This document shows positions 41,730 through 52,447 of a stretch of 64,000 nt of DNA, piece by piece. The stretch is from Chrysophaeum taylorii (taxonomy: Eukaryota; Sar; Pelagophyceae; Pelagomonadales; Pelagomonadaceae). The stretch lies in NCBI GenBank assembly GCA_029834535.1, contig JAQMWT010000523.1:347501-411500 (forward strand), in the 5' to 3' direction. Positions within the stretch are counted from its first letter, which is position 1, and the number at the start of each line of letters is the position of its first letter. Both the position numbers and the translations under genes were made by a program. Below the pieces are notes generated by a model. It was not told the origin of the DNA, searched no databases, and was given only the letters and a program-made list of their open reading frames with translations.

Positions 41730-44700
41730 ATGTCCTCGATCGAAATTAAGGATAGCAAGCTTTCGAAAAAACTCGATGCCTTCAGTGGTGAGCGACATCT
41801 TTTTCACCAATGGACCCGGCGCCTGGAAAACATGATCATTTCCACCGGTGATCGCATTATCTTGACCACTGACACTTGGACTAGCATTTCCGCCTCTGGC
41901 TGCTCTGAAGAAGAATTTGGTCTCAAGCAGCAACGCTGGTACAGTGCACTCTTCATGGTGCTACCAATGCATGATACTGATCGTGCGGATATCCGTGAAA
42001 ACCGCGATATGAACTTCACGCGGCTTTACAAGCGCATTACTGATGTTTACATGGGCCATGGAGATCGTGTCGCTCAGTCTGCAATTGCTTCACTACATTC
42101 CTTGGTGTGCAACAATATCGATGAACTTGAGTCTTTTCTTAACAAGTTCATCACGGTGTTCAAGTTGCTCGGCATCATCAAGATTTCCCTGACACACTTG
42201 CATTGCAATTGCTTCAGACGAAAATCCCCGACTCGCTCTTGTCTAAGGATCTCATTGCACTTGATCCTAAACTGCGCACATATGATGGTTTCGTTGATCG
42301 CCTCCACAGTAAGGTTTTTGATTATCTTCAGACCAAGTCTGCGCATGTCCATGCTACGTTCCGTGAAAGTCCCCGTCATCGTGAACGTTCCAACTTTTAC
42401 GGTCGTCCCAACCATCCTTCTGATAAATACCTTCGTCGCTTCAATGCTTTGCGCTCTCAACAACGTTCTAGCCCTCGCCCAGTTTTTCGATCATCTTTCC
42501 GTAAGCCTTCATCTTCACGTGGTTTCCATCGCAAGCGCCCACGCCATACTGATCTTTGTCACTTTTGTGGTATTCCTGGCCATCACCAGAAAGATTGTCA
42601 CAAGCGCCAGCGCTATTTGCTCTCACAAGCCACCGCCCGCCCTCGGCATCACTACCAATACCCACGTCGGTCAACTCCCCAATACCCACCTCGGTCCAAT
42701 CCCCAATACCCACCTAGGCCCCATCCACCCTTCTACCAAAACTATCTTTCCGCCCCCATTCCACTCTTGCCTCCATCTCAATCCTCTCCGCCGCTCCTTG
42801 CGTTGCCACCCTCCACCACACCCTCTGTCCCGCCTTCCACCGCTGTCACCCTTCCTGACCCATCCCTTTCTGCACCCACCTACCCGTCTTTCAATTTCCA
42901 TCTTCTCTCCATATCTCCCTCCATTCACCAAGTCCTTTCCTCCACCAATGCCCTTACCGCTCTGCTCACCGCTCGTGAGCGCGACTACCTTCACAGCATC
43001 AACCTTCGTCTCGTTGTCTATGATACCGGCGCCAACGTCAACCTTTTTGACTCTCCCTCTGGTTTCACTGACCTTGACAATACTCAGCATCACTCCATCA
43101 CTTCTGCACTCGGCACTGGCTTGGTTTCCGGTTCCGGCACTGCCCACTTAACGTTTCCTTCAATTGGTCCTCTTGACAATCGTGGTCTTCCTTCTCCTGC
43201 ACCCACTCTTTCCGCCCCTCATGGTATCCATGTCGCGTTCCCGCATACCCTCATCTCTCCTGGCCTTGGTGACAAACGGATTCTTTCTGATCATGCCCTT
43301 GATCAAGTTGGTTACGATTGGCACACCATTCAGGCCGTTGGCCCTGCTTATCCGCAACGTGTTTTACGTCACCGCCAAACGCATCACGTTATTCCCCTGC
43401 TTCGTCGCTGTGGTCTTCTTTTGATCGTCTGTTGGATCGGCAATACGACCGCTGTGCCCTACGCGGACTACGTTTCACCTTTTGTGGCATTTTCTTCGTC
43501 CCATCCTTCATATATCAAGATCGCGCGATCCTCACGTTTGTCGATGATCATACGCGCCGCCGTACGCGCTACTTTGCTCCACGACACGATGCCCTTACGA
43601 ACGCTCGTCAACTCGAACTTTTTCTGTCTACCGTGGTTCGCCCATTCGGATATCGCATTGCCCTCATCTACACCGATCGTGACCGCTCTCTTATGGGCCA
43701 ATCCGAAACCTTCTGTCTGGGCAACAACATCGCTCTTAAACGCGCTCCTGCAGCTCAGTCCAAAACTTCACAGGCGCACGCCTTTCCGGTGTTGTGGAAC
43801 GCTCTCATCGCGCAACTGCTGATATTACTCGCACTCTTTTGGTACATGCGCACCGTCCACCTGATTTTTGGCGTTGGGCCATGGAAACGGCGGACTTCAT
43901 CTCTGAGCGTATGCCAAATGCCTCTAATCCTGGATATATGACGCCATGTGAAATGCTACATGAAACTCTCCCACGTGTCGATTTTCTTCGTGTTTGGGGC
44001 TGTCCAGCAGCAATTCTCACTGGCGACAAATGGCCTACCAAAGCTATAACCGGTATCTTCATTGGGTATCCCTCTGCAGGCCCTGGATATCGCATATTGC
44101 TTCAACGCCCCACAGGTCCTGTCATCCACACCTCGATTGATGTTGATTTTGACGAAAATTTCGCTCTGCGTAAGTCACTGTCCTCTCAACCGCTTCCTCC
44201 GTCTTTAGTGGATTCTCGTTTTCCTGACTTATTTTATTACGACCCTCGTTTATCTTCCGCCGTGGCCCCCTTGTCTTCTGTTTTTGATGCTCCGGAGCCG
44301 GCCTTATCGGGACTGATCACCCCTGAAACAACTCAACCGTCACTGACTACACTGTTACCGGACAATACGAAACGTGCACCATTACGTCGCGCCAGACGGG
44401 GCCGACCGCGCAAAGTCGACCAACGCGCGTTACAACAACCAACAAACTTTTATACGGGCGATTCTGTTTCCTCCTGTCACGATGTTGATTCTGTTTCCTC
44501 TGTCGCTTCTGTTTCCTCCTGTAACTCTTTGTATGTCTCTTATGTTAGCTTTCGTTTGTTAGTTCATTATGTCTTCCTTCCCCTTTGTTTAGCTAACACC
44601 CCTGTTGATCCCCATGCACACGTTTATTCCTCTGCTTCCGAAGAAATCTCTCAGTATTCAGCCATTGACGAAACTACTATTACTTCCACCCATTTACGTG

Positions 44701-46266
44701 AAGCTTTAGCTCCGACCAATCCTGAGCGTCCTGGCTGGTTGCAAGCCATCGCTAAAGAATATAGCTCTCTTTGTCAGCTTGGTTGCTGGGATGTTCTTCG
44801 CCTTCCTTCGACTTTTTCTGGCAAAATTTGTACCCTCAAGTGGATCCTCCGCGAGAAGCATGACTCTGGCCGCTTCAAATCGTACAAGGCTCGCCTCGTC
44901 GTCCGCGGTTACACCCAGGTTCACGGCATTGATTATCATGACACCTACTCACCGGTTGCCAACATCGTCACGATCCGTTTCTTTCTAACCTTTGTCGCTG
45001 TTCATGACTGGGATTTGCACAAGTTGGATGTCAGCTCCGCTTTTATTCAAGCTCCCATTGACGAAGACATCTATGTCCGGCCACCCGAAGGCTATGCTCC
45101 TCACCAACCCACCGATGGTCCCAAAATCGTTTACAAGCTCCGTCGCTCTTGGTATGGTTGCAAACAAGCTTGTCGCAATTGGTGGCTTTATTTGGAACGC
45201 TTCCTTCTCAGTGATTGTGGCTTCGTCCGCGGATCTGGTGACACTTGCCATTACAAGCTCGTGCTCAATTTTACCGTCGTTCCACGTCTCGTTCTGGTCG
45301 TTGATGATCTTCTTGTGGCGCACCCTCGTCATTGCATTGGCCATTACCAAGCCTTTTTCCTTCGTTTCCGCGCTTTCACTGACGTCAATGAGCTTGATCT
45401 CACCTCTTACGTTGGTCTTCGCATTACGCGTGATCGCCCTCGGAGAACCCTCACTCTTGACCAATCCCATGCTATCCGTGAAATCCTTACCGAACATCGC
45501 TTCATCAACAGTAAACCCGAACTCACTCCCGCTCCCAAAGGTCCTCATCTTTCTGCGGCTGATTGTCCTACTCCTGGTTCTCCATATCACATTTTCATGG
45601 AACGCATCCCTTTTTCGCCGTATTGTTGGCTGTGTCCTCTTCATCTCCATCATGACTCGCCCTGATATCACTTGGTCCGTCAATCAGTGTGCGGGTATTT
45701 CCCACAATCCTGGTAAACCCCACTGGCACGCTTTATCCCACACTCTGCGTTATCTCAACGGTTCTCAGGATCTTGCCCTTATTCTTGGTCGCGATTCTAC
45801 CCTTCGTCTCTGTGGTTATTCCGACTCCAGCTGGGCCGACGACCCTGATGACCGCCACTCTACAACTGGTTTTTGTTTTCTCCTTGCTGGCTCTATGATA
45901 GCCTACTGCTCCCGCTCGCAGTACTTACTTGCTCGCTCTTCTTTTGAAGCTGAATTGCTCGCTCTTTACGCTGCTACTGCTGAGCTCTCTTGGCTTCTCA
46001 AACTTTTTGATGACTTTGATCTCCCTCGTCACACGGTCCCAATGTATGTTGATAATAGCACCACCGTCACCCAAGTCCGTCTCCAATGTCTCACACGGCG
46101 CACCCGCCATATTGACATTCGCTTTTACAGTACCGCCGAATATCATCGCAACCACATCATTGATCTCAAACACATACCCCGCCTTCACAATCTTAGCGAC
46201 ATTTTCACCCGCAGTACGGAAGCTCCTTCCTTCCTCCGGCTTCGTGCTCTTTACCTCACTTCGTGA
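41730..46266 (+). pseudogene. copia gag-pol, frameshifted
   Basis: Gag starts at ATG 41730. The frame shifts near 42186, then continues with the zinc knuckle CHFCGIPGHHQKDC (about 42557-42598) and protease VVYDTGANVNLF (about 43015-43050). Integrase core pieces are in another frame (FVDDHTRRRTRYF, ALIYTDRD; about 43530-43690). From about 43794 a third frame reads the integrase end (FWRWAMETADFISERMPNAS), reverse transcriptase (KARLVVRGYTQVHGIDYHDT, HKLDVSSAFIQAPIDEDIYV, VVDDLLVA in place of YVDDLLV) to 45665. RNase H is read from about 45580 (SDSSWADDPDDRHSTTGF, SSFEAELLAL) to 46266. At least four frame changes are required, so the copy cannot make a normal polyprotein. Confidence 0.9.
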
Positions 46267-46340
46267 TCTTCGCCCTGATCTCTGTTGTTTTCTTTCTTGC
46301 CACAATGCCTCTATGACGTCTTCCTCAAAGCTTCTCCTCT

Positions 46341-46444
46341 GTGAGCGTCTCACTTACCCCTTTTTTCCTTTTTCTTTCTTTTTCCAGCACCTGTGTGAGG
46401 ACCTCACTTACCCCTTTTTCCTTTTCTTTCTTTTCCAGCACCTG
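46341..46444 (+). repeat. tandem duplication of a pyrimidine tract and LTR-start-like sequence
   Basis: Two ~52-bp units, each starting GTGAG, then CTCACTTACCCC, a T/C-rich tract and CCAGCACCTGT, lie head-to-tail before the 3' LTR, whose own first bases are similar. The tract is pyrimidine-rich on this strand, unlike a normal polypurine tract. Confidence 0.75.
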
Positions 46445-46510
46445 TGTAAGGAAGCTATGACACTTACCCCTGCACCACGTATCCAGTATCCATACGTCTT
46501 TAAATGTCGA
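46445..46510 (+). repeat. copia 3' LTR, left part
   Basis: TGTAAGGAAGCTATGACACT onward matches the 5' LTR almost perfectly up to TTTAAATGTCGA, where the Helitron insertion begins. Confidence 0.9.
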
Positions 46511-47503
46511 CAAGTGCAGGCCAGTAAGTTCGCCAGTAAGTTCACCTAGTCCCAATCTCTAACCCCAGTAAATTCGGCGTAAACCCACTCGTGCTCACAT
46601 CCACTTTCCTTCGAGCTCGTCGCCGTCACCCCCGCCAATAAGCTGCTTTGACCCGCACACGCCGCTAAGCTTTGAGTTTATTCTAAAAGCCTCAGTAAGT
46701 TTGCACTTGGTCTCAGTAAGTTCACCTTGTCACTAAGTTCACCTAATCCCAATCTCAAACCTCCGTAAGTTCACCTGGTTCCAGTAAGTTCACGGTCCCA
46801 GTAAGTTCACCTAGTGCGCATGTAGACGCCGGGAGGGGGCTTATAGGTATTGCGTAGCACGTGTGGGGTAGGGTGGAGTCGTCGACTCAGAAGAGCATAT
46901 CCGGGGTTGCCGATCGACAGAGAGCCACGTAGAGCTGGACGTGGCAGAAGACGGGCTTGGGCAAGAGGACGCCGACCTCGCGGGGCGTCTGGCCCTGGCT
47001 CTTGGTGATCGTTTGGCGTCGGCGGGCCTTAAGGGATACAGGTTGGAGGAGCCTCGGTGACACGACACGATCGATCATGTATCTGGTACCGTTGCAGTGG
47101 CCGTGCGACGGGTCGAGGTTGCGAAGACTTTAAGCTCGCGATCAAAGTCAGCATGCCGTTGGTTGTCAGGGAGTCGAAAACTCGACTGTAAAGAGCGAGG
47201 CGTCGTCTTCCGACCCAACCTAGTCGGCCGAAAAGAACTCCGACGCCTCGTCTCCGGGAAAAAAGGCCGCGGTCATGCGCGCGTTGTCAGCATCGACAAC
47301 ATCGTTTCGACGGGGCGTGAGAATGGCGCGCTGAAAGAGCCGCCGCGGGTCGTGGAAATAGTCTGCGAGGTCGCCGTAGACGGCTTGGAGGATCACTGTC
47401 TGGCTCTCGCGCCTACCTGATCCTTACTCTCGCGCCTACCTGATCCTTACCCTAAATCGAGGGACAGACAAACAGACAAACATCTGTCGATTAGTAGTTA
47501 GGA
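46511..47503 (-). mobile_element. Helitron unit B of a head-to-tail dimer
   Basis: 993 bp from CAAGTGCAGG to GTAGTTAGGA. On its own (minus) strand it runs from 5'-TCCTAACTAC to CCTGCACTTG-3'. It holds the helicase end LRNLDPSHGHCNGTRYMIDR then VVSPRLLQPVSLKARRRQ and TITKSQGQTPREVGVLLPKP, LYVALCRSATPD (about 46905-47130). These match Helitron/Pif1 motifs, with the Arg codon intact where copy A has a stop. The array of GTAAGTTCACCTGG repeats lies at its 3' end. There is no Rep domain. Confidence 0.85.
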
Positions 47504-48700
47504 CAAGTGCAGGCCAGTAAGTTCGCCAGTAAGTTCACCTGGTCCCAATCTCTAACCCCAGTAAGTTCACCTGGTCCCAGTAAGTTCACCTAGTCCCAAT
47601 CTCTAACCCCAGTAAGTTCGGTGTAAGCCCACTCGTGCTCACATCCACTCACCCCACTCTCCTTCGAGCTCGTCGCTCTCACCTCCGCCAATCTAAGCTG
47701 CTTTGATCCGTACACGCCGCTCGCCTTTGCGTTCTCTAAAAGCCCCTGTAAGTTCACTTGGTCTCAGTAAGTTCACCTGGTCACTAAGTTCACCTAGTCC
47801 CAATCTCAAACCCCAGTAAGTTCACCTGGTCCCAGTAAGTTCACCTACAGTGCGCGTGTAGACGCCGGGAGGGGGCTTATCGGTATTGCGCAGCACGTGT
47901 GGGGTAGGGTGGAGTCGTCGACTCAGAAGAGGATATCCTCGGGGTTGCCGATCGACAGAGAGCCACGTAGAGCTGGACGTGGCAGAAGACGGGCTTGGGA
48001 AAGAGGACGCCGACCTCGCGGGGCGTCTGGCCCTGGCTCTTGTTGATCGTTTGGCGTAGGCGGGCCTTAAGGGATACAGGTTGGAGGAGCCTCGGTGACA
48101 ACGACACGATCGATCATGTATCTGGTACCGTTGCAGTGGCCGTGCGACGGGTCGAGGTTGCGAAGACTTTAAGCTCGCGATCAAAGTCAGCGTGCCGTTG
48201 GTTGTCAGGGAGTTGAAAACTCTACTGTAAAGAGCGAGGCGTCGTCTTCCGACCCAACCTAGTCGGCCGAAAAGAACTCCGACGCCTCGTCTCCGGGAAA
48301 AAAAGGCCGCGGTCATGCGCGCGTTGTCAGCATCGACAACATCGTTTCGACGGGGCGTGAGAATGGCGCGCTGGCTAAAAGAGCCGCCGCGGGTCGTGGA
48401 AATAGTCTGCGAGGTCGCCGTAGACGGCTTGGAGGATCACTGTCTGGCTCTCGCGCCTACCTGATCCTTACTCTCGGGCCTACCTGACCCTTACCCTAAA
48501 TCGAGGGACAGACAAACAAACAAACAGACAGACCTCATACCCCACAAACCCACCCACATCCTTCATGCTCCCCACACACACCCCCCCCCTCTTAGCAGTC
48601 GACATTTAAAGACAGACAGACAAACACACACACACACCCCCCTCTTAGCAGTCGACATTTAAAGACAGACAGACAAACATCTGTCGATTAGTAGTTAGGA
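47504..48700 (-). mobile_element. Helitron unit C of a head-to-tail dimer
   Basis: Starts CAAGTGCAGG exactly where B ends and finishes GTAGTTAGGA. It carries the same helicase fragment (VFNSLTTNGTLTLIASLK upstream; TINKSQGQTPREVGVLFPKP, LYVALCRSA). It is about 200 bp longer than B because two inverted copies of copia LTR core and a 50-nt inverted LTR segment lie near its right end (48531-48670). Confidence 0.85.
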
Positions 48701-48747
48701 CTGCTAAGAGGGGGGGGTGTGTGTGGGGAGCATGAAGGATGTGGGTG
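48551..48747. repeat. inverted repeat, ~50-bp arms
   Basis: Left arm 48551-48600 is the reverse complement of right arm 48699-48747, differing by one base in the C/G run. The right arm is genuine 3' LTR; the left arm lies inside Helitron unit C. Confidence 0.88.
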
Positions 48748-48799
48748 TCCATACGTCTTTCTCTTATCACTAGTCTAACGCCTCATTCCATTCGTAACA
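48701..48799 (+). repeat. copia 3' LTR, right part
   Basis: CTGCTAAGAGGGG to CGTAACA resumes the LTR at the base where the left part stopped. It is followed by the target duplication ACTAG (48800-48804). Confidence 0.9.
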
Positions 48800-48804
48800 A
48801 CTAG

Positions 48805-49463
48805 AGTAGTACAACTTTTTGTGCAGCACACGGCATGCAGCATGCGTATGATGATGATCTGTGGACCTCTCTTCGACAGCCGAGTGGCTCGGCGATGACC
48901 CCGACTCGGCCCCTATATAACTTCCAGGCACTCCTCGCGTCTTCGCACCCAAACCCCTGAACGGGATACCCCCGCCTTCCAGGTGGTCTCCACACACCCA
49001 TGATCATCATCATCGGACGTGCTTCCGTTCGCAACAAGGAGTCGGGACTTTGAAAAAAAAATTATATATATCGAAGATGAAGAAAAGTCCGGTGGGTCTG
49101 ATCTGATCTGATCTTTTCTTTTCTTTTTTTTTTGCGAGGAAGGGAGGAAGGAAGGGGCGAACGACGGAACACTTAGAAAATAAACGAAAGGCCAGGAGCA
49201 GCAGCAGCAGCAGGCTTGTGCATGCGACAAACACAAGCGTGGCGGAGAGCGAGGCGCGCGCGACATGAGGCAGGAAATTGAATAAAAAAGACGCAGAGAA
49301 GTCCAAGTGGAGGCGGTGGCGGCGGCGGCGGGGGGAATGGGAAAGCAACAACCCAGAGGCGGGTAGGAGGGTACGTCGGTCGGTCGGCGGGAATCGGCAT
49401 ATATCATCGGCGGAAGAGCTGCTGTTTGTTATGGAGACGCGCGACATTCCAGCCAGAGAAACC
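48805..49463. other. intergenic, no supported gene
   Basis: Contains poly-T/A runs, a short AT repeat (ATTATATATAT near 49060) and a CAG run near 49200. The region downstream of the TMEM245-like stop may be its 3' UTR. Confidence 0.6.
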
Positions 49464-49715
49464 CTAGCGGGGCGCAGTCATCTTCCTCTTGGAACTGCCT
49501 CTGGAGCGGAAGACCGCAGTCAAGCCCCCGGATTTCTTGTGGGGCGTGGGTTCGTTGGACTTTGGGGCGGAGGAAGACGAAGGCTCGGCGGGAGCGACGG
49601 GGGCTGGAAGGGGTGCGGTGTCGTCGGCGTCTGGGGCGTCGTTCTCCTTGAGAAGGGCCTCGGGCGTGGCGGCCTCGATGTTGGCCACGACACGGTCGAC
49701 GACGGCGGCGACTTT

Positions 49716-49753
<38 letters not shown>

Positions 49754-51230
49754 TCGCGGCAGCAGCGTTGTCGGCTGGTTCGGCGACGGCGTCGTCGGGG
49801 CGGTCGGCCGGCGGCGGGGGTTGGTGGACCGGCGGTGGTCCCACGTCTTCGTCCTTGACGACGACGGGCTGCGGCGGCTCGGCGGGGAAGAGTTCTCTGG
49901 GTTCGAGGGTGGGCGAGGGGGCGTCGGCGGCCGGGGGGTGGTGACTGAAGGCGGTCGCCACGAGGACCGCGACCGTCAGGAGCAAGGGACCGAGGATGAG
50001 GCCTTGGGCGCCGAGGCGCTGGACGCCGAGGACGTAGGAGAGGCGGAGAATGGCTGTCGGGACGCGGAGATGCGCGGCGAGGGCGCCCGTATACTTGGCG
50101 GCGATCTTCGAGAGGAGGATCGAATGGAGAACAAGGAGTGTTGCGGCGCGGACGTAGTTGCCCGCGAGGGCGAGGCCGAGGGCCCACGGAGCCGAGGCGA
50201 GGAATGTCGGGACGAAGGGAGAGAAGAGTCCGGAGACGAACGCCACGACGGCCGCGGTCGTCGCGCACGACGCCCCAGACACGAAAACGAGCGCAAAGGT
50301 CGTCGCCGCAAAGGCGGCCGCACGGAAGAGGGGCGCCACGACGAGGGTCTCGGCCGCGATCGACAGGGTCTTGACCTCTTGCTCGGCTTGGGGCGCGAGG
50401 CTCGCGGCGGCCGCGGTGATGTAGTCTCTCGGCTGCTTGAGCTGCGCGTAGACGGCCAGCACGAAGAGGACGAGCGAGATGAGACTCGAGACGCTCGACG
50501 CGACCGCCGCGCCGACGGTACTCGCCAGACGCGCGAGCCAGCCCGCCGAGGCGAGGCCCATCGACAGCACGTTCATCGCGGCGCCCTTGGCCGCGTCCTT
50601 GGCGCCGTCGTCGCGCGCCAACTTGTCCTTGAGGGTCGCGAGGAGGCCACCCTTGAGTCCGTCGAGGTCCTCGACTTCCTCCGAGGCGAGCATCTTGTTG
50701 ACGGCCCCGATCGCCTGGGTGGCGAGGGCTTCGTACTCCCCACCTCCGAGGCCCGCGACGCGAACGACCTCCTCGACCGCGATCGAGCAGCACGGGGTCG
50801 CCTCGTCGTCGTCGTCGTCGAGGCCCGCGACGTAGGGGGCGAGGGCCTGGATCACCTTGGGCCGGACCTCGGCGATCGCTGCGTCCGCACGATCCCTAAC
50901 CCACGCGGGCACCGCGGGCGCCGACAGGCCGTCGCGAGCCGACGCGAGCGCCTTGCCGGCGACGATCGCGTCGCTGCTGAGGCCCACGACCGCGACGCCC
51001 GAGAGGAGTGCGCCCGCGAGCAAGAACAAGGCCACCAACCTCGACGCCGCCGCGCTCTCAGACTCGCCCGGCCGCCGCAGCCGATCGCGCGGTCCTCGGA
51101 GGCTAAAGGCCACGAGCTGTGACCAGGCGAGCGTTCCCAGGTACGGCAAGAACAGGTAGGTCGTCGCGCCCGCCGTCGCGAGGCACGCGAGCGTCAGGAG
51201 GTTCCCTTCGACGATATCCTTCGCGCTCAT
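49464..51230 (-). CDS. TMEM245/AI-2E (PerM)-family membrane protein
   Basis: 588 residues from ATG 51230 (the frame extends 10 codons upstream only via TTG). Hydrophobic segments near the N-terminus (LLTLACLATAGATTYLFLPY, LVALFLLAGALLSGVAVVGL), a helical soluble region (~90-210), then a cluster of membrane helices. The family signature is near residues 330-420: SPFVPTFLASAPWALGLAL, LLVLHSILLSKIAAKYTG and VQRLGAQGLILGPLLLTVAV. PerM/AI-2E proteins are multi-pass transporters or channels of uncertain substrate; TMEM245 is the eukaryotic branch. The last ~170 residues are a disordered Pro/acidic tail with a long Asp run from a GAC repeat (about 49713-49750). Confidence 0.7.
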
Positions 51231-51438
51231 CAGTGTGTCTGTCAACTCAACCAACCACAAGCGTTATTAGGATTCTCCAGCGTTTATTTATTTATTTATT
51301 TATTGCCGGGCTCGGTGATCCTTTTCTCACAATTCTTCGAGCGTTTGCCTCGATCACAGTGTAACAATATGACTTCAAGTTGCGAAACGAAAAATTATTA
51401 ATTTTTCTCACCACCAAAAAGAAGGGGCACTATTTTTT

Positions 51439-52388
51439 TTATTCTATAACAAAGAACGAATCCCCAAAGTGGCGGTCGAAGGGGACGGTCGGCACCCCCC
51501 CCCCAATTACGAGGACGAGGTCGGGTCGGAGCGAAACGGCGGCCGCGTGGACGGGGAAGGGGCCACCACCACGGGCCGCAAGAATATCGTGGCGGCGTAT
51601 GACGAGACGGTGGGACCCGTCGAGCCGGAGTCGGAGCACGGCGAGGAGGTGGGTGTGATCATCATCTTCTTCGATCCTCATCGGGATTCCACCGACGACG
51701 AGGACCTCGTCACCTCCCCACGGCACGAGGGCGTGGGCGAAGCGCGCGGCCTCGTCCCCGCAGTCGTGGCATTGGTGGCCGTCCCAGAAGAGAGCCGAGC
51801 GGCGGGTTCCGCCGAAGAACAGGACCCCGCCGTCAAGAGGTGCGGCGGCGTGGGCGAAGCCCGGGGAAAGACCGCCGACGAGCCGAGCCCAGTCGTTTCT
51901 GGGGCCGAGGACGAAGAGGTCGCACATCACGCCGTCGCGGTCGCGGCCGCCCGCCAGAACGAAGGAGCCGTTCGCGGGCGTGAGCGTGTGCCCCCAGCGC
52001 GGGCGCGGGGGTTCGCCGGTCGTCTCGACGCGCGTCCAGCCGTCCGTCCAACGCCAGATATCCGAGAGAGGCTCGTTCGGCGAAGCGCGGCCGAAGCACA
52101 CCAGCATACCCTCCGTCACGGCCGCCGCCGCCGCGTGGCGCTCGCGAGCCTGCGCGGTGGTGATGACGTCGCCGCGAACCCGCTCACGCGAGGCCACGGA
52201 GTTGTTTTTGCGACGACGAAAATGGCGAGGGCGAGGTGGTCGTCGACGTCGAGGACGAGGAGATCATCGAGACGGCGATGGCCGCCAAAGCCCCCGAACA
52301 CCAGAACCCTCGACGAGCTCGTCGCGACCGCAGTGTGGCCCCAGCGCCGCAGCAGGTCGACCTGGTCGAGCGGCACGCAGCGCATCAA
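51439..52388 (-). CDS. kelch-repeat beta-propeller protein
   Basis: Two exons: 52388-52188 and 52149-51439, joined across a 38-nt GT-AG intron (GTGAGCGG to CCGCGCAG), giving 303 residues. The splice yields WPRARERHAAAAVTEGMLVC, the expected kelch spacing. About five blades are visible, for example RWGHTAVATSSSRVLVFGGF, RWGHTLTPANGSFVLAGGRD, FAHAAAPLDGGVLFFGGT, RFAHALVPWGGDEVLVVGGI and HAAAVSLRPDLVLVIGGG. Kelch propellers are protein-binding scaffolds. The layout recalls the C-terminal propeller of TYW4/LCMT2, but no methyltransferase part is present, so no function is assigned. It is divergent from PDHA1 with 59 bp between starts. Confidence 0.78.
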
Positions 52389-52447
52389 TTTATTCTCGTC
52401 GGGAGTCCCGTCCCGCCCGTTGAACGGAAGCAGTAGAATCAGAAACC
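52389..52447. promoter_or_regulatory. very short shared region between divergent start codons
   Basis: Only 59 bp separate the kelch and PDH E1-alpha ATGs, so both 5' UTRs and any core promoter must be compressed here or overlap the coding sequences. Confidence 0.5.

Larger units (their letters stand above)
41475..48799 (+). mobile_element. Ty1/copia LTR retrotransposon, defective, with nested Helitron pair
   Basis: Bounded by LTRs starting TG and ending CA and by the 5-bp duplication ACTAG, the size usual for copia elements. Order inside: 147-bp 5' LTR, primer-binding site, gag, protease, integrase, reverse transcriptase, RNase H, 3' LTR. That order is the Ty1/copia one. Frameshifts across the coding region make it non-autonomous. 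The 3' LTR is interrupted by 2,190 bp of Helitron. The base composition is far more AT-rich than the host genes. The original element was about 5.1 kb. Confidence 0.92.

Noticed and set aside
38650-48500. Regular TTCACCTGG repeats considered as a CRISPR array
   Set aside because: Units are degenerate, unspaced and eukaryotic transposon-borne, with no spacer-repeat periodicity and no cas genes.
49278-51122. 614-residue Gly/Arg/Asp-rich plus-strand frame
   Set aside because: Antisense of the TMEM245-like gene; composition is typical of a shadow frame.
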